Positions 37,262 to 46,198 of a stretch of 54,993 nucleotides of DNA are shown here, piece by piece. Each line of letters opens with the position of its first letter. The first letter of the stretch is position 1. Position numbers and translations under genes: made by a program. The stretch lies in contig DUZU01000020.1 of the NCBI GenBank assembly GCA_013349285.1, positions 1 to 54,993 on the forward strand, given 5' to 3'. The notes beneath the pieces are model-generated. The model had not been told where the DNA came from. It worked only from the letters and a program-made list of their open reading frames with translations, and did not search any database. Source of the DNA: Deltaproteobacteria bacterium. GTDB taxonomy: Bacteria > Desulfobacterota > Desulfobulbia > Desulfobulbales > Desulfurivibrionaceae.

Positions 37262-37540
37262 TCAATTGTGATGGTGGTCATGGTCATGATCATGGCCATG
37301 ATGATGGTGGTGGTGATGCTCTTTGCCCGGCCCGCCGACCAGCTTGAGAGCCTCTTTCAAAATGGCGTCGGTGGCCGCCATGCTGGCCACCGCCTTGTTC
37401 AGGAGTTCGGCCAGGCTCTTTTCCCCGGCCTGGCCGGCCGCCTCGGCCCATTTGCTGAACTCCGCCTCATGGTTATTGTTGTGCTCAACCCAGTGGGGCA
37501 GCAGGATTTGTAGTTTTTCAATGGTGCTCTTTTCGCTCAT
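37262..37540 (-). CDS. His-rich putative nickel-binding protein
   Basis: The 92-residue protein has a helical body (1-72) and a tail in which 12 of the last 19 residues are His, mixed with Asp and Gly, as in nickel-storage tails of HypB or SlyD. It starts 4 bases inside the end of the CooT-like gene (ATGA overlap). It probably sequesters or hands over nickel. The coding repeat of His and Asp codons makes the DNA look low-complexity, but the frame is clean. Confidence 0.82.
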   Translation of the reverse strand: MSEKSTIEKLQILLPHWVEHNNNHEAEFSKWAEAAGQAGEKSLAELLNKAVASMAATDAILKEALKLVGGPGKEHHHHHHHGHDHDHDHHHN

Positions 37541-37743
37541 GGGTTCTCCTTTCCCGTTTTGATCAGGGTTACCTTTCCGTTTAAAAAATCGATTTTTTGG
37601 ACCATGGCCTTTTCGATGAGTCTGGGCTCGTCAAAAAGGGTGCTCGCCAGGATGCCTTTGTCGGTCACTTCAAGCAGGGAAGCGTTTTCCAAAATGGTTT
37701 CATCACCGCTTTCACCGGCAAGCACAATGCTCATCTGACACAT
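37537..37743 (-). CDS. CooT-family nickel-binding protein
   Basis: The 68-residue protein starts MCQMSIVLAGE; Cys2 is the nickel-coordinating residue of the CooT family, and the rest (VTDKGILASTLFDEPRLIEKAMVQKIDFLNGKVTL) follows the small beta-barrel pattern. CooT aids nickel delivery to carbon monoxide dehydrogenase in Rhodospirillum rubrum; many homologues occur outside coo operons. It is coupled to the His-rich protein gene. No CO dehydrogenase or hydrogenase is in the window, so the client is unknown. Confidence 0.88.
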   Translation of the reverse strand: MCQMSIVLAGESGDETILENASLLEVTDKGILASTLFDEPRLIEKAMVQKIDFLNGKVTLIKTGKENP

Positions 37744-37882
37744 GGGATACCTCGGTTGCTTCGTTAATTTATTAGGGGAAACAGGTTGTTCGTGCTATAA
37801 GCTACAATCATCATAAATTAGTCGGGCGAGATTTGCATGGTCTTGTTTGGTTTTTTGAAAAATTAGTCGGGAGTCGAGGGGC

Positions 37883-38290
37883 ATGCTTGTTGATCTTTCC
37901 GTGATTCAGCGGATTTTAACCGATGCGCGGACCATTGCCGTGGTTGGCCTTTCCCCCAAGGAAAACCGGCCCAGCAACATGGTGGCCCGCTACCTGCTCG
38001 AGGCCGGTTTCCGGGTGATTCCGGTGAACCCCGGGCAGACCGAGATCCTGGGTCAGACTTGTTACCCCAATCTTGAGGCTATTCCCGAGCAGGTTGATCT
38101 GGTTGATATCTTTCGCCGCTCCGAAGATGTGTTGCCGGTGGTGGCCGAGGCGATCAGGATCAAGGCCAAGGCGGTCTGGATGCAGCAGGGCATTTTCAAT
38201 GAGGCCGCCGCGCAACTGGCGCGGGACGCCGGGTTGGCCGTGGTGATGGATCGGTGCCTCAAGATTGATCATCAGGGCTTGCGGCATTAA
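37883..38290 (+). CDS. CoA-binding protein (YccU family)
   Basis: The 135-residue Rossmann-fold protein has TIAVVGLSPKENRPSNMVARYLLEAGFRVIPVNP, DIFRRSEDV and AVWMQQGIFN, as in stand-alone CoA-binding domains. Its role is unknown; it may regulate or protect acyl-CoA-dependent enzymes. GAGGGG precedes the ATG. The response regulator starts 21 bases downstream. Confidence 0.9.
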   Translation: MLVDLSVIQRILTDARTIAVVGLSPKENRPSNMVARYLLEAGFRVIPVNPGQTEILGQTCYPNLEAIPEQVDLVDIFRRSEDVLPVVAEAIRIKAKAVWMQQGIFNEAAAQLARDAGLAVVMDRCLKIDHQGLRH

Positions 38291-38311
38291 GTTAAAAAAA
38301 ATGGAAGCGGT

Positions 38312-38794
38312 ATGTTGAGCGAAAAAGCGCGAATTCTGGTCGTTGATGATGTTCCGGCCAATATCTATGTTCTTGAAGAAGTTCTTGATCGTAATCTTTA
38401 TGATATCGATGTGGCCATGGACGGCAAGACCGTTTTGGAAAAGGTCCAGGCCGAACCCAGACCTGATCTGATATTGCTCGATATCCAGATGCCGGGGATG
38501 GATGGCTATGAGGTCTGCCGCCGGTTGAAGGAAGATGAGGGCACCTGCGATATCCCGGTGATCTTCGTCACCGCCAAAGACCGGGAAGAGGACGAAGAGC
38601 AGGGTTTTGCCGCGGGCGCGGTTGACTATATCTCCAAGCCCTTCAGTGTGGCCGTTGTCCTGGCCCGGGTAAAGACCCATGTCGCCCTGAAAAAGAGCCG
38701 GGATTTGATTGCGGCATTGTTGGAGAAAACCGCCACCGACTTTGAGAAGAGTGAGCAGGAGTATATGAAGCTCTATATGCGCAAGCTCTATTAA
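38312..38794 (+). CDS. Single-domain response regulator with coiled-coil tail
   Basis: This 160-residue receiver has ILVVDDVPAN, phospho-acceptor Asp in LILLDIQMPGMDGYE, Thr in FVTAKD and Lys in ISKPF. A C-terminal helix (about 125-160) ends without an output domain. It can only signal by protein contact or as part of a phosphorelay. No kinase is adjacent. Confidence 0.92.
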   Translation: MLSEKARILVVDDVPANIYVLEEVLDRNLYDIDVAMDGKTVLEKVQAEPRPDLILLDIQMPGMDGYEVCRRLKEDEGTCDIPVIFVTAKDREEDEEQGFAAGAVDYISKPFSVAVVLARVKTHVALKKSRDLIAALLEKTATDFEKSEQEYMKLYMRKLY

Positions 38795-38815
38795 TTATTC
38801 ACAGGTGTTGCCGGG

Positions 38816-39640
38816 ATGCGAAAGGGCATGGGAGATTCGTTGCTGTCGCTGGCGCTGCTGGCGGTTTTGGTCTATCTCGGCTTTTCATTACTCATCTACC
38901 TGATGCAGGCGCGGCTGCTTTATTTCCCCTCCTCCCAAATCGAAGCAACCCCGGCCCGGGTCGGCCTGGCCTTCCAAGAGGTTGCCCTGGTCAGCCAAGA
39001 TCAGGTCAAGCTCGCGGCCTGGTTTGTTCCGGCGCCTAAGGGGCGGGGCGTCATCCTCTTCTGTCACGGCAACGGCGGCAATATCTCCCATCGCCTCGAT
39101 TCGCTGCAAATTTTTCACGACCTTGGCTTTCATGTCTTGATCTTTGATTACCGAGGTTACGGGCAAAGCGAGGGCGCCCCTTCCGAGGAGGGCACCTACC
39201 TTGATGCCGAGGCCGCCTGGCAGTATCTGGTTGGGGAAAAGGGGTTTGCCCCCCGGGAGATTGTCCTGTTCGGCCGCTCCCTGGGCGGCGCGGTGGCGGC
39301 TCAGCTTGCCGCCCGCCATGAGCCGGGCGGCCTGATTCTGGAATCGGTTTTCACCTCGGTGCCGGACATGGCGGCGCAGCTCTACCCCCTGTTGCCGGCC
39401 CGCCTTTTAAGCCGTTATGGTTACGATGCCAGGCAGGCCCTGGCCGGGGTCCACTGTCCTTTGCTGGTGGTGCACAGCCCCGGTGATGATATTATCCCCT
39501 TTAGCCATGGCCGGCAGCTTTATCAGGCCGGCAACCCCCCGAAATCTTTTCTGGAAATCAGCGGCGATCATAATTCCGGGTTCATCACCAGCGGCAAGAG
39601 ATACCGGCAGGGTCTGGCCGATTTTCTGGCCGGTCTCTAG
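38816..39640 (+). CDS. Membrane-anchored alpha/beta hydrolase (BEM46-like)
   Basis: The 274-residue protein has one N-terminal membrane segment (about 9-31). The hydrolase domain follows with FCHGNGGN (oxyanion), the nucleophile elbow GRSLGG, an acid in SPGDDIIPF and a His in SGDHNSGF. The substrate is unknown, probably a carboxyl ester. The start could also be the ATG at 38828. Confidence 0.88.
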   Translation: MRKGMGDSLLSLALLAVLVYLGFSLLIYLMQARLLYFPSSQIEATPARVGLAFQEVALVSQDQVKLAAWFVPAPKGRGVILFCHGNGGNISHRLDSLQIFHDLGFHVLIFDYRGYGQSEGAPSEEGTYLDAEAAWQYLVGEKGFAPREIVLFGRSLGGAVAAQLAARHEPGGLILESVFTSVPDMAAQLYPLLPARLLSRYGYDARQALAGVHCPLLVVHSPGDDIIPFSHGRQLYQAGNPPKSFLEISGDHNSGFITSGKRYRQGLADFLAGL

Positions 39641-39701
39641 CCAATTTTCGAGGGCGGTCTCCGGTTTTTTGGGCGGGAAAAATCATTACCGGGGCCAATG
39701 C

Positions 39702-39730
39702 TTGACTTTTAGGCGGAGGTGGGATAAAAA
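39702..39730 (+). promoter_or_regulatory. Promoter of hisS-aspS
   Basis: TTGACT (39702-39707) and TAAAAA (39725-39730) are 17 bases apart, about 100 bases before hisS. No T-box-like leader is visible. Confidence 0.55.
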
Positions 39731-39829
39731 TGCATGTTTTTCCCACGGTTTAATCGTTTGCATGATTTTCGCCCTGCCCGGTCTTAATTGGGCAGGACTA
39801 TTTGCTTTTTGAAATTTGCGAGGAAATTG

Positions 39830-41104
39830 ATGAGTATCAGGGCCCTTAAAGGCTTTAAGGATATCCTGCCGGACGAGGCGGGAGTATGGCAGCACATCGA
39901 GGCCACGGCCCGGGAGGTCTTTCACCGGTTCGGCTTTACCGAGATCAAGGTGCCGATCCTCGAGAAAACCGAGCTTTTCGCCCGCTCCATCGGCGAGGCC
40001 ACCGATATTGTCGAAAAGGAGATGTACTCCTTTACCGATCGCAACGGCGAATCGATCACCATGCGGCCGGAAGGCACGGCCTCGGTGTTGCGGGCTTTTA
40101 TCGAGCACGGCCTGCAGGTGAAGCTGCCGGTGCAGAAGCTTTACACCATCGGTCCCATGTTCCGCCACGAGCGGCCCCAGAAGGGGCGGCTCCGTCAGTT
40201 TCACCAGATGAGCGTCGAGGTGTTGGGGCTCGATCATCCCCTGCTCGATGCCGAGGTGATCGCCATGGGCTGGCTCCTGCTCGATGAGCTGGGCCTGTCG
40301 GTCAGTCTGCAGATCAATTCCCTGGGCTGCCCGGCCTGTCGGCCCGCCTACAAGGAGGCCTTGCTGAGTTTTTTGGCGGCCCGCCAGGACAAGGTCTGTG
40401 AGGATTGCCAGCGGCGGAGCAGCACCAACCCGCTGCGGGTCCTTGATTGCAAGAGCGCCCATTGTCAGGAACAATATCAGGCCGCGCCTTCCATTCTCGA
40501 TCATCTCTGCCCCGATTGCGCGGATCATTTTCGCCGGACCAGGGCCGGGCTCGACCTGCTGGCTATCCCCTACCAGGTTAATAATTTCATGGTGCGCGGC
40601 CTTGATTACTACTGCCGGACCACCTTTGAGTTGCTCACCGACGCCCTGGGCGCCCAGAGCGCGGTGGGGGCGGGCGGCCGCTATGACGGGTTGGTCGAGC
40701 AGCTGGGCGGCCCCAAGAATACGCCGGGCATCGGTTTTGCCCTGGGCATGGAGCGGCTGGTTCTGCTGTTGAGTGAGCAGCAGCCTTCCGCCGGGCTTAG
40801 CCAGCAGGCGGATCTGTTTGTCGCCGCCTTGGGCGAGGCGGCGGGGGCAAAGGCCTTTGCCCTGCTGCATCTGCTGCGGAAAAAGGGGGTGCGGGTGGCC
40901 ATGGATCTGGCCGGCCGCAGCCTGAAGAGCCAGATGAAACAGGCGGATCGGGTCAATGCCCGCTATGTCCTGATCATGGGCGAGGAAGAGCTTGCCGCCA
41001 ATGAAGCGGTGTTGCGCGATATGGCCAGCAAGGAGCAGTCGTCCCTTTCCCTTGCCCCCGCGCTGGATCAAGTTTGTGCCGAACTAATTAAAAAATTAAA
41101 TTAA
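39830..41104 (+). CDS. hisS: Histidyl-tRNA synthetase
   Basis: ATG 39830 ([14 protein letters not shown]) with AGGA upstream is the conserved start; the open frame extends further but without homology. The 424-residue class II enzyme has motif 2 [20 protein letters not shown], the His-binding signatures [19 protein letters not shown] and GAGGRYDGL, and motif 3 ALGMERL. A Cys-rich patch (CPACRP, CEDCQ, CPDC) is present in the insertion. aspS follows 29 bases on. Confidence 0.96.
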   Translation: MSIRALKGFKDILPDEAGVWQHIEATAREVFHRFGFTEIKVPILEKTELFARSIGEATDIVEKEMYSFTDRNGESITMRPEGTASVLRAFIEHGLQVKLPVQKLYTIGPMFRHERPQKGRLRQFHQMSVEVLGLDHPLLDAEVIAMGWLLLDELGLSVSLQINSLGCPACRPAYKEALLSFLAARQDKVCEDCQRRSSTNPLRVLDCKSAHCQEQYQAAPSILDHLCPDCADHFRRTRAGLDLLAIPYQVNNFMVRGLDYYCRTTFELLTDALGAQSAVGAGGRYDGLVEQLGGPKNTPGIGFALGMERLVLLLSEQQPSAGLSQQADLFVAALGEAAGAKAFALLHLLRKKGVRVAMDLAGRSLKSQMKQADRVNARYVLIMGEEELAANEAVLRDMASKEQSSLSLAPALDQVCAELIKKLN

Positions 41105-41133
41105 ATCTTCATATAACAAAAGGAGCAGTCCCT

Positions 41134-42918
41134 ATGGAATCCATGGGCGGACTTAAACGCAGTCACCATTGTAACGCATTGACCACCGCAGATATCGGTA
41201 AAGAGGTTATCCTCATGGGCTGGGTGCTCCGGCGCCGTGACCATGGCGGGGTCATCTTCATTGATCTGCGCGATCGCTGGGGTCTGACCCAGGTGGTTTT
41301 TAATCCCGAGATCAACCCGGAGGTTCATGCCAAGGCTCATGGCCTGCGAAGCGAGTGGGTGTTGGCGATCAGGGGCAAGGTCGAGGCCCGGCCCGACGGC
41401 ATGGTCAACCCCAAGCTGGCCACCGGCGGCATCGAGATCAAGGTGGATGAGCTGCGGATTCTCAACCAGAGCAAGACCCCGCCCTTTCCCCTGGACGAGG
41501 AAACCGAGGTTTCCGACAATCTCCGGCTCAAGTACCGTTATATCGACCTGCGGCGGCCGGCCATGGCCGAAAACCTGATCATGCGCCACAAGGCCAGCCA
41601 GGCGATCCGCAACTATCTCAATGACGAGAATTTTCTCGAGATCGAAACCCCGGTTCTCACCCGCTCCACCCCTGAGGGCGCTCGCGATTATCTGGTGCCG
41701 AGCCGGGTCAACCACGGCAAATTCTTCGCCCTGCCCCAGTCGCCCCAGCTCTTCAAGCAGCTGCTGATGGTGGCCGGCATGGACCGTTATTACCAGATCG
41801 TCAGATGCTTCCGCGACGAGGATCTCCGGGCCGACCGGCAGCCGGAATTCACCCAGGTGGATATGGAGCTCTCCTTTATCGAGGAAGAGGATATTTTCAC
41901 GATCGGCGAGGGGGTGATGCAGCGTCTGTTCAAGGAGACCCTTGGTCTGGAGCTGAGCCTGCCCTTTCCGCGGATGACCTATGACCAGGCCATTGCCCGC
42001 TACGGCAATGACAAGCCTGATACCCGTTTCGGCCTGGAACTGATTGATTTGACCGAGGATGTCAGGAATTGCGGCTTCCAGGTCTTCCGGACCGTGGTGG
42101 AGAAGGGCGGCATGGTCAAATGCATCAATGCCAAGGGCTGCGCCCATTTCTCCCGCAAGGAACTCGATGATCTCACCGGCTATGTCGGCAATTACGGGGC
42201 CAAGGGCTTGGCCTGGGTCAAGATGAAAGCGGACGGCGAGTGGCAGTCCCCCATTGCCAAGTTCTTCACCGACGACGAGCGGGCCCGGATGGCCGCAACC
42301 GTTGACGCGGCAACCGATGATCTGCTCTTTTTCGTGGCCGATAAACCAGGGGTGGTCCATCAGGCCCTGGCCGAGCTGCGGTTGGAGCTGGGCCGCCGGC
42401 TTGGGTTGATGGACAAGAAAACCTTTAATTTCCTCTGGGTCTGCGATTTTCCCCTGCTTGAGTATGACCATGACGAGAAGCGGCACATGGCGGTTCATCA
42501 CCCCTTTACCGCGCCCAATGAAGAGGATGTTCATCTCCTTGATTCCGAGCCCGGCAAGATCAGAAGCCGGGCCTATGATATCGTGCTCAACGGCACTGAA
42601 ATCGGCGGCGGCAGTATCCGTATTCATCAGAAGGAGATGCAGGAAAAGGTCTTTGCCGTGCTCGGCATCTCGGAAGAGGAAGTGACTGACAAGTTTGACT
42701 TTCTGGTCAAGGCCCTGGAGCTTGGCGCTCCCCCCCACGGCGGGATGGCCTTTGGCCTGGATCGGCTGATGATGATCCTCATGGGCCGTGATTCGATCCG
42801 CGACGTGATCGCCTTTCCCAAGACCCAGAAGGCGACCTGTCCGCTCACCGACGCCCCGGCGCCGGTGGCCAGGAAACAGCTCACCGAGCTGGCGTTACGC
42901 CCCGACTGGAAAGAATAG
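41134..42918 (+). CDS. aspS: Aspartyl-tRNA synthetase
   Basis: The 594-residue bacterial-type class II enzyme has the N-terminal OB anticodon domain ([22 protein letters not shown]), motif 2 [18 protein letters not shown], the GAD insertion and motif 3 GLDRLMMIL. Whether it also charges tRNA-Asn cannot be read here. AGGAGC precedes the ATG. It forms an operon with hisS and ends in the palindromic repeat at 42922. Confidence 0.96.
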   Translation: MESMGGLKRSHHCNALTTADIGKEVILMGWVLRRRDHGGVIFIDLRDRWGLTQVVFNPEINPEVHAKAHGLRSEWVLAIRGKVEARPDGMVNPKLATGGIEIKVDELRILNQSKTPPFPLDEETEVSDNLRLKYRYIDLRRPAMAENLIMRHKASQAIRNYLNDENFLEIETPVLTRSTPEGARDYLVPSRVNHGKFFALPQSPQLFKQLLMVAGMDRYYQIVRCFRDEDLRADRQPEFTQVDMELSFIEEEDIFTIGEGVMQRLFKETLGLELSLPFPRMTYDQAIARYGNDKPDTRFGLELIDLTEDVRNCGFQVFRTVVEKGGMVKCINAKGCAHFSRKELDDLTGYVGNYGAKGLAWVKMKADGEWQSPIAKFFTDDERARMAATVDAATDDLLFFVADKPGVVHQALAELRLELGRRLGLMDKKTFNFLWVCDFPLLEYDHDEKRHMAVHHPFTAPNEEDVHLLDSEPGKIRSRAYDIVLNGTEIGGGSIRIHQKEMQEKVFAVLGISEEEVTDKFDFLVKALELGAPPHGGMAFGLDRLMMILMGRDSIRDVIAFPKTQKATCPLTDAPAPVARKQLTELALRPDWKE

Positions 42919-42921
42919 GCT

Positions 42922-43028
42922 ATAACGGTTCAGCAGCACCCTATCTGCTTTGTCATCGGCCTCCTCGCATAGCCTTGCTATGGCTCGCAGGTCTCTTCCG
43001 CGCATCTAGGGCACTGTTGAACCGTTAT
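42922..43028. repeat. 107-bp nested palindromic repeat element
   Basis: Outer arms ATAACGGTTCAGCAG (42922-42936) and CTGTTGAACCGTTAT (43014-43028) match at 14 of 15 pairs, and ACCCTA/TAGGG pairing extends the stem. An inner hairpin, GCATAGC/GCTATGG with an overlapping centre, lies near 42966-42984. It sits between the convergent aspS and HEAT genes just after the aspS stop. It looks like a mobile or dispersed palindromic element, or a large bidirectional terminator. Confidence 0.7.
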
Positions 43029-43066
43029 TGGGCTGTGCGGTTTGACCAGCCACCACAGGTAAGAAA

Positions 43067-43459
43067 TCAAATTTCTTTGAGGATATCCGCTACGATCTCT
43101 CTGATCTGCGGATCAGGATCATCCGCCATGGTCCGGACATGTGCCAGGGCTTCCGGGCTGCCGATCAGGCCCAGCACGTTTACCGCCTCGCCCCGAATCC
43201 AGGGGGTTTCTTCGTGCAGGAGCGGCAGCAGGGCAGGGATGGCCAGCCCTACTTCCGCTGGGCGGATGGCTTTGAGTTCTTCAAAGAGCAGGGCCACCCC
43301 CATCCGGACCATGAAGCGCTCGTCCCGCAACAGGTCGCCGGTGAGCCCGTAATGGGAGGTGTCCTGCTTGAACATGGCCATGATGTTTTCCACATGGCCC
43401 ATTTCGAGAAAGTCGCCGATTACCTTGACCAACTCTGCTGAGTCGTTGTCTTTATTCAT
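43067..43459 (-). CDS. HEAT-repeat protein
   Basis: The 130-residue protein has two or three HEAT-like helical repeats, seen as RDERFMVRMGVALLFEELKA, ETPWIRGEAVNVLGLIGSPEAL and DPDPQIREIVADILKEI. It is a soluble protein-binding scaffold with no enzymatic motif. It is divergent from the EamA transporter gene. Confidence 0.85.
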   Translation of the reverse strand: MNKDNDSAELVKVIGDFLEMGHVENIMAMFKQDTSHYGLTGDLLRDERFMVRMGVALLFEELKAIRPAEVGLAIPALLPLLHEETPWIRGEAVNVLGLIGSPEALAHVRTMADDPDPQIREIVADILKEI

Positions 43460-43544
43460 CCTTTAATTCCCTGCAATATTCTTATAGATTTAATGCTGAC
43501 CATATTACCGTCAACTCTTAAAAGGTCAAATCGGTTTTAATCAA

Positions 43545-44393
43545 ATGGCGATTATCCTCATGCTGCTGGCCTCTGCCAGTTTTGCCACCATGGCCGCCCT
43601 GATTAAAGGGATCGGCCCGGAGGTTCCCCTTTCCCAGCTTATTTTCCTGCGCTGCTGGCTTGCCCTGCCGGTGTTGCTCGGTGTTTTGGTGGCCAAGGGG
43701 ATGCCGGTGATGATCCGGGCCCGGCAGGTGCTCATCTGGCGTACTGCCCTGGGGATGGCCGCCATGCATTGCTTTTTCTATGCCCTGACCCACATGCCCT
43801 TGGCCGATGCGGTTTTTATCGGCCGGGCCCAGCCCCTGCTTCTGGCCCTGCTGGCGCCGGTTATGATCGGTGAGCATGCGCCGAAGTCCGCCTGGCTGGC
43901 CATCGGCACCGGCCTGGTCGGCGTGGCCCTGATCATGAACCCCTCCCTGCACTGGTCGCTGGCCGCCTGGGTCGCCCTGGCCGGCGCCGCTTTTTCCGCC
44001 GGCGCCCATCTGCTGGTGCGCCGCCTCAATCGGACCGATGCGCCGCTGGTTATCGTCTTTAATTTTCTGGTCCTCACCGGCTTGGTTACTTCAACCTGGG
44101 TGGTGCCTTCATTTGTGGCGATGAGTGCCGGGCAGTGGCTTTTTACCGGCGGGGTCGCTCTTTTTGCCAGTCTCGGCCAGCTGCTGATGACCGAGGCCTA
44201 CCGTCGGGATCGGGCGCCGGCCGTGGCGGCCGCCGCTTACTCATCGGTGATTCTGTCCGTGCTGTACGGCTATCTGTTTTGGGGGGAGTTGCCGTTGCCC
44301 ATCGCCTTTGGCGGGGCCGGCTTGATCGTGGCCGGCGGATTGCTGCTGGTGCTGGTGCGCTGGCGAGTGTCTGAGCCCGCCGAACAGAAGTAA
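43545..44393 (+). CDS. EamA/DMT-family transporter
   Basis: The 282-residue inner-membrane protein has about ten helices in two EamA repeats; the first ends near residue 130 and the second spans about 138-274. It is a drug/metabolite exporter type with unknown substrate. The start is uncertain: the ATG lacks a good Shine-Dalgarno and another ATG lies at 43560. Confidence 0.88.
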   Translation: MAIILMLLASASFATMAALIKGIGPEVPLSQLIFLRCWLALPVLLGVLVAKGMPVMIRARQVLIWRTALGMAAMHCFFYALTHMPLADAVFIGRAQPLLLALLAPVMIGEHAPKSAWLAIGTGLVGVALIMNPSLHWSLAAWVALAGAAFSAGAHLLVRRLNRTDAPLVIVFNFLVLTGLVTSTWVVPSFVAMSAGQWLFTGGVALFASLGQLLMTEAYRRDRAPAVAAAAYSSVILSVLYGYLFWGELPLPIAFGGAGLIVAGGLLLVLVRWRVSEPAEQK

Positions 44394-44450
44394 AGGTTTC
44401 GGGCGCGGATTTTGCTTTTACGTAAAGATTAATCCTGCTAGGCTTGTGTT

Positions 44451-44987
44451 ATGGACACCCTACATTTTGAACCTTTTCAGGACCGGCTCAGCCGGGATAT
44501 CCGTAACGAGCTATCCGAGAGCATTATGCCGGTTTTGGCCCAAGGAGAGCTGGCCCCGGCGCAAGCCGTGGCGGACCGTTATCTGGCCGGGGAGTTGGCG
44601 CCCTGTTATGTCGATTATATCCGGGATCGCCTGCTGGCATACGGGCAGGCCCTGGTGAAGGTAAAAGAAAAAGAAAGCCATGATCCCTTTACCCAGGGGC
44701 TGGTGCTCTGGGATCTCGGCCTTTTTTTTGAGGTGCATGAGGTTCTCGAGCATGCCTGGCTCAAGGCCCATGGGGCGGAAAAGCTCATCCTGCAGGCGAT
44801 GATTCGCGCGGCCGGGGCCTATATGAAACAGGCCCATGGTTATTTTGAGGCAGCCGCTAAGATGGCCGGCCGGGCTATTCAGGCCCTTGATGAAAATCGA
44901 GCCGCCTGGCCCGTGGGTTTTGATGGAGAAAGATTGAAGGAGGGCCTGCGCCGCCTTGATCTCGAGCCGCCGAGGTTGTCGGCGTAG
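44451..44987 (+). CDS. DUF309 domain protein
   Basis: The 178-residue protein has the DUF309 signature FFEVHEVLEHAWLKAHG followed by LILQAMIRAAGAYMKQAHG at residues about 92-128. It has an N-terminal extension of about 70 residues. The family is a helical putative hydrolase fold with conserved His and Glu; the function is unknown. Confidence 0.85.
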   Translation: MDTLHFEPFQDRLSRDIRNELSESIMPVLAQGELAPAQAVADRYLAGELAPCYVDYIRDRLLAYGQALVKVKEKESHDPFTQGLVLWDLGLFFEVHEVLEHAWLKAHGAEKLILQAMIRAAGAYMKQAHGYFEAAAKMAGRAIQALDENRAAWPVGFDGERLKEGLRRLDLEPPRLSA

Positions 44988-45014
44988 CCTGCCGAAAGCG
45001 GCGCAGGGTGGGGA

Positions 45015-45392
45015 TCACTGGATGACCTGGGCGATTTTGTTTTCCAGGATTTCCAGGGTGAAAGGTTTGAGAATCAGCTCATTGACCTTGAGCTGCAGGG
45101 CCATGTTGATTCTGCTCGCCGAAGCTTCGGCGGTGACCATGATGAAGGGGATATCTCTGAATTCCGTACTGCCGCGCACTTCCTTGAGCAGTTCATAGCC
45201 GCTCATCACCGGCATGTTCCAGTCGGAAATGATCAGGTCGATTCTTTTGGATTGGAGCACATTCATGGCGATACTGCCGTCCGGCGCTTCATTGATATCG
45301 GCAAAACCCATCTGCTGGAGCTGAAGCTTCATGATGCTTCGGACCACGGCCACATCGTCTACCAGAAGTATTGCAACATTTTCTTTGGTCAT
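45015..45392 (-). CDS. CheY-like single-domain response regulator
   Basis: The 125-residue receiver has LLVDDVAVVRSIMK, phospho-Asp in LIISDWNMPVMSGYELL, Thr in MVTAEA and Lys in LILKPF. WNMP after the phospho-Asp is the chemotaxis CheY signature, so it may act on the flagellar motor or on chemotaxis. The chemoreceptor is 25 kb away and no other che gene is here. Confidence 0.92.
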   Translation of the reverse strand: MTKENVAILLVDDVAVVRSIMKLQLQQMGFADINEAPDGSIAMNVLQSKRIDLIISDWNMPVMSGYELLKEVRGSTEFRDIPFIMVTAEASASRINMALQLKVNELILKPFTLEILENKIAQVIQ

Positions 45393-45600
45393 TATTTTGT
45401 CCTTTTCGAGGATTATTTTTTAACTTCTTTCACATAACTGATCGGTATTTTTTGCGGGAAATTTAGTTAAATTTGCATTTGTGGCTCTAACTTATTAATT
45501 TTGTTTAGTTTGAGCGCAAAGGGAGGAACCTTTTGGGGCGATTCCCCGTTACGAAATATAGGCGAGTTTATCCTCAACTTTAATTTTGGAGAGTAATGTG

Positions 45601-46014
45601 ATGAAGATGTTATATCCGGGCAGGATGCTCTTGGTTCTACTGGCGGTCGCTTTAATGATGGTCGGCGCAGATTCGCTTTGGGCCAGGGGCGGCGGCGGAG
45701 GTGGTGCAGGCGGGGCGGGTGGCGGTTCCGGCATGGGGGGCTCCGGCGGTTATGCCCAGGGCCGCGGCGGCATCTTTCAGCAGGACCGTGATCGGGACCG
45801 TGATCAGGACCGGTTTCAGGAGGATGCATATAAGCGGGCCCTGGAAAAGGCCAAAGCCAAACAGAAGATGAAGGGGAGCGAGCAGCAGGATGACGCGCCT
45901 CAGTACCAGGAGCAGCATCGGTATCAGGAAGAAGAGCGCCATGGCGAGCAAGACGTGGATGATGGGGAGCAGCGATATCAGTACCGCGAAGAGAATCGTA
46001 AACAGGATAACTGA
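45601..46014 (+). CDS. Secreted Gly-rich/charged low-complexity protein
   Basis: ATG 45601 has GGAG about ten bases ahead. The 137-residue protein has a signal peptide (residues 1-29). After it come a Gly-rich block (about 30-56), a DR-repeat patch (DRDRDRDQDRF) and a Glu/Gln/Arg-rich tail with QYQEQHRYQEEERHG-like units. The mature part is probably disordered and exported to the periplasm or beyond. Function is unknown. Confidence 0.7.
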   Translation: MKMLYPGRMLLVLLAVALMMVGADSLWARGGGGGGAGGAGGGSGMGGSGGYAQGRGGIFQQDRDRDRDQDRFQEDAYKRALEKAKAKQKMKGSEQQDDAPQYQEQHRYQEEERHGEQDVDDGEQRYQYREENRKQDN

Positions 46015-46198
46015 TTGATATAACAAGTATTGTTTTGTCTTGATCGGCGGGTCATGTGGCCCGCCGGGTCAGTTTGCTTTTTCCTTTTCCTCTCCGGTTT
46101 ACGGATACCGGTGATTCTGGTAAGGTAGAAAACTGCGTTTGAGCTTTAGCGTGGGCGAATCGCCCGCTTTATTTATTGATTAAAACCTGAGGAATATC

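Noticed and set aside
37262-37320. Simple-sequence microsatellite
   Set aside because: The CAT/GAT-like repeat encodes the His/Asp tail of the nickel protein in a clean frame with a coupled start.
41101-42738. 545-codon open frame opposite aspS
   Set aside because: Same explanation as for nrdD; aspS has complete motifs in the other direction.
45770-45815. Tandem repeats suggestive of a CRISPR
   Set aside because: The short GACCGTGATC-type repeats are in frame and encode an Asp-Arg run; there are no spacers of regular length.
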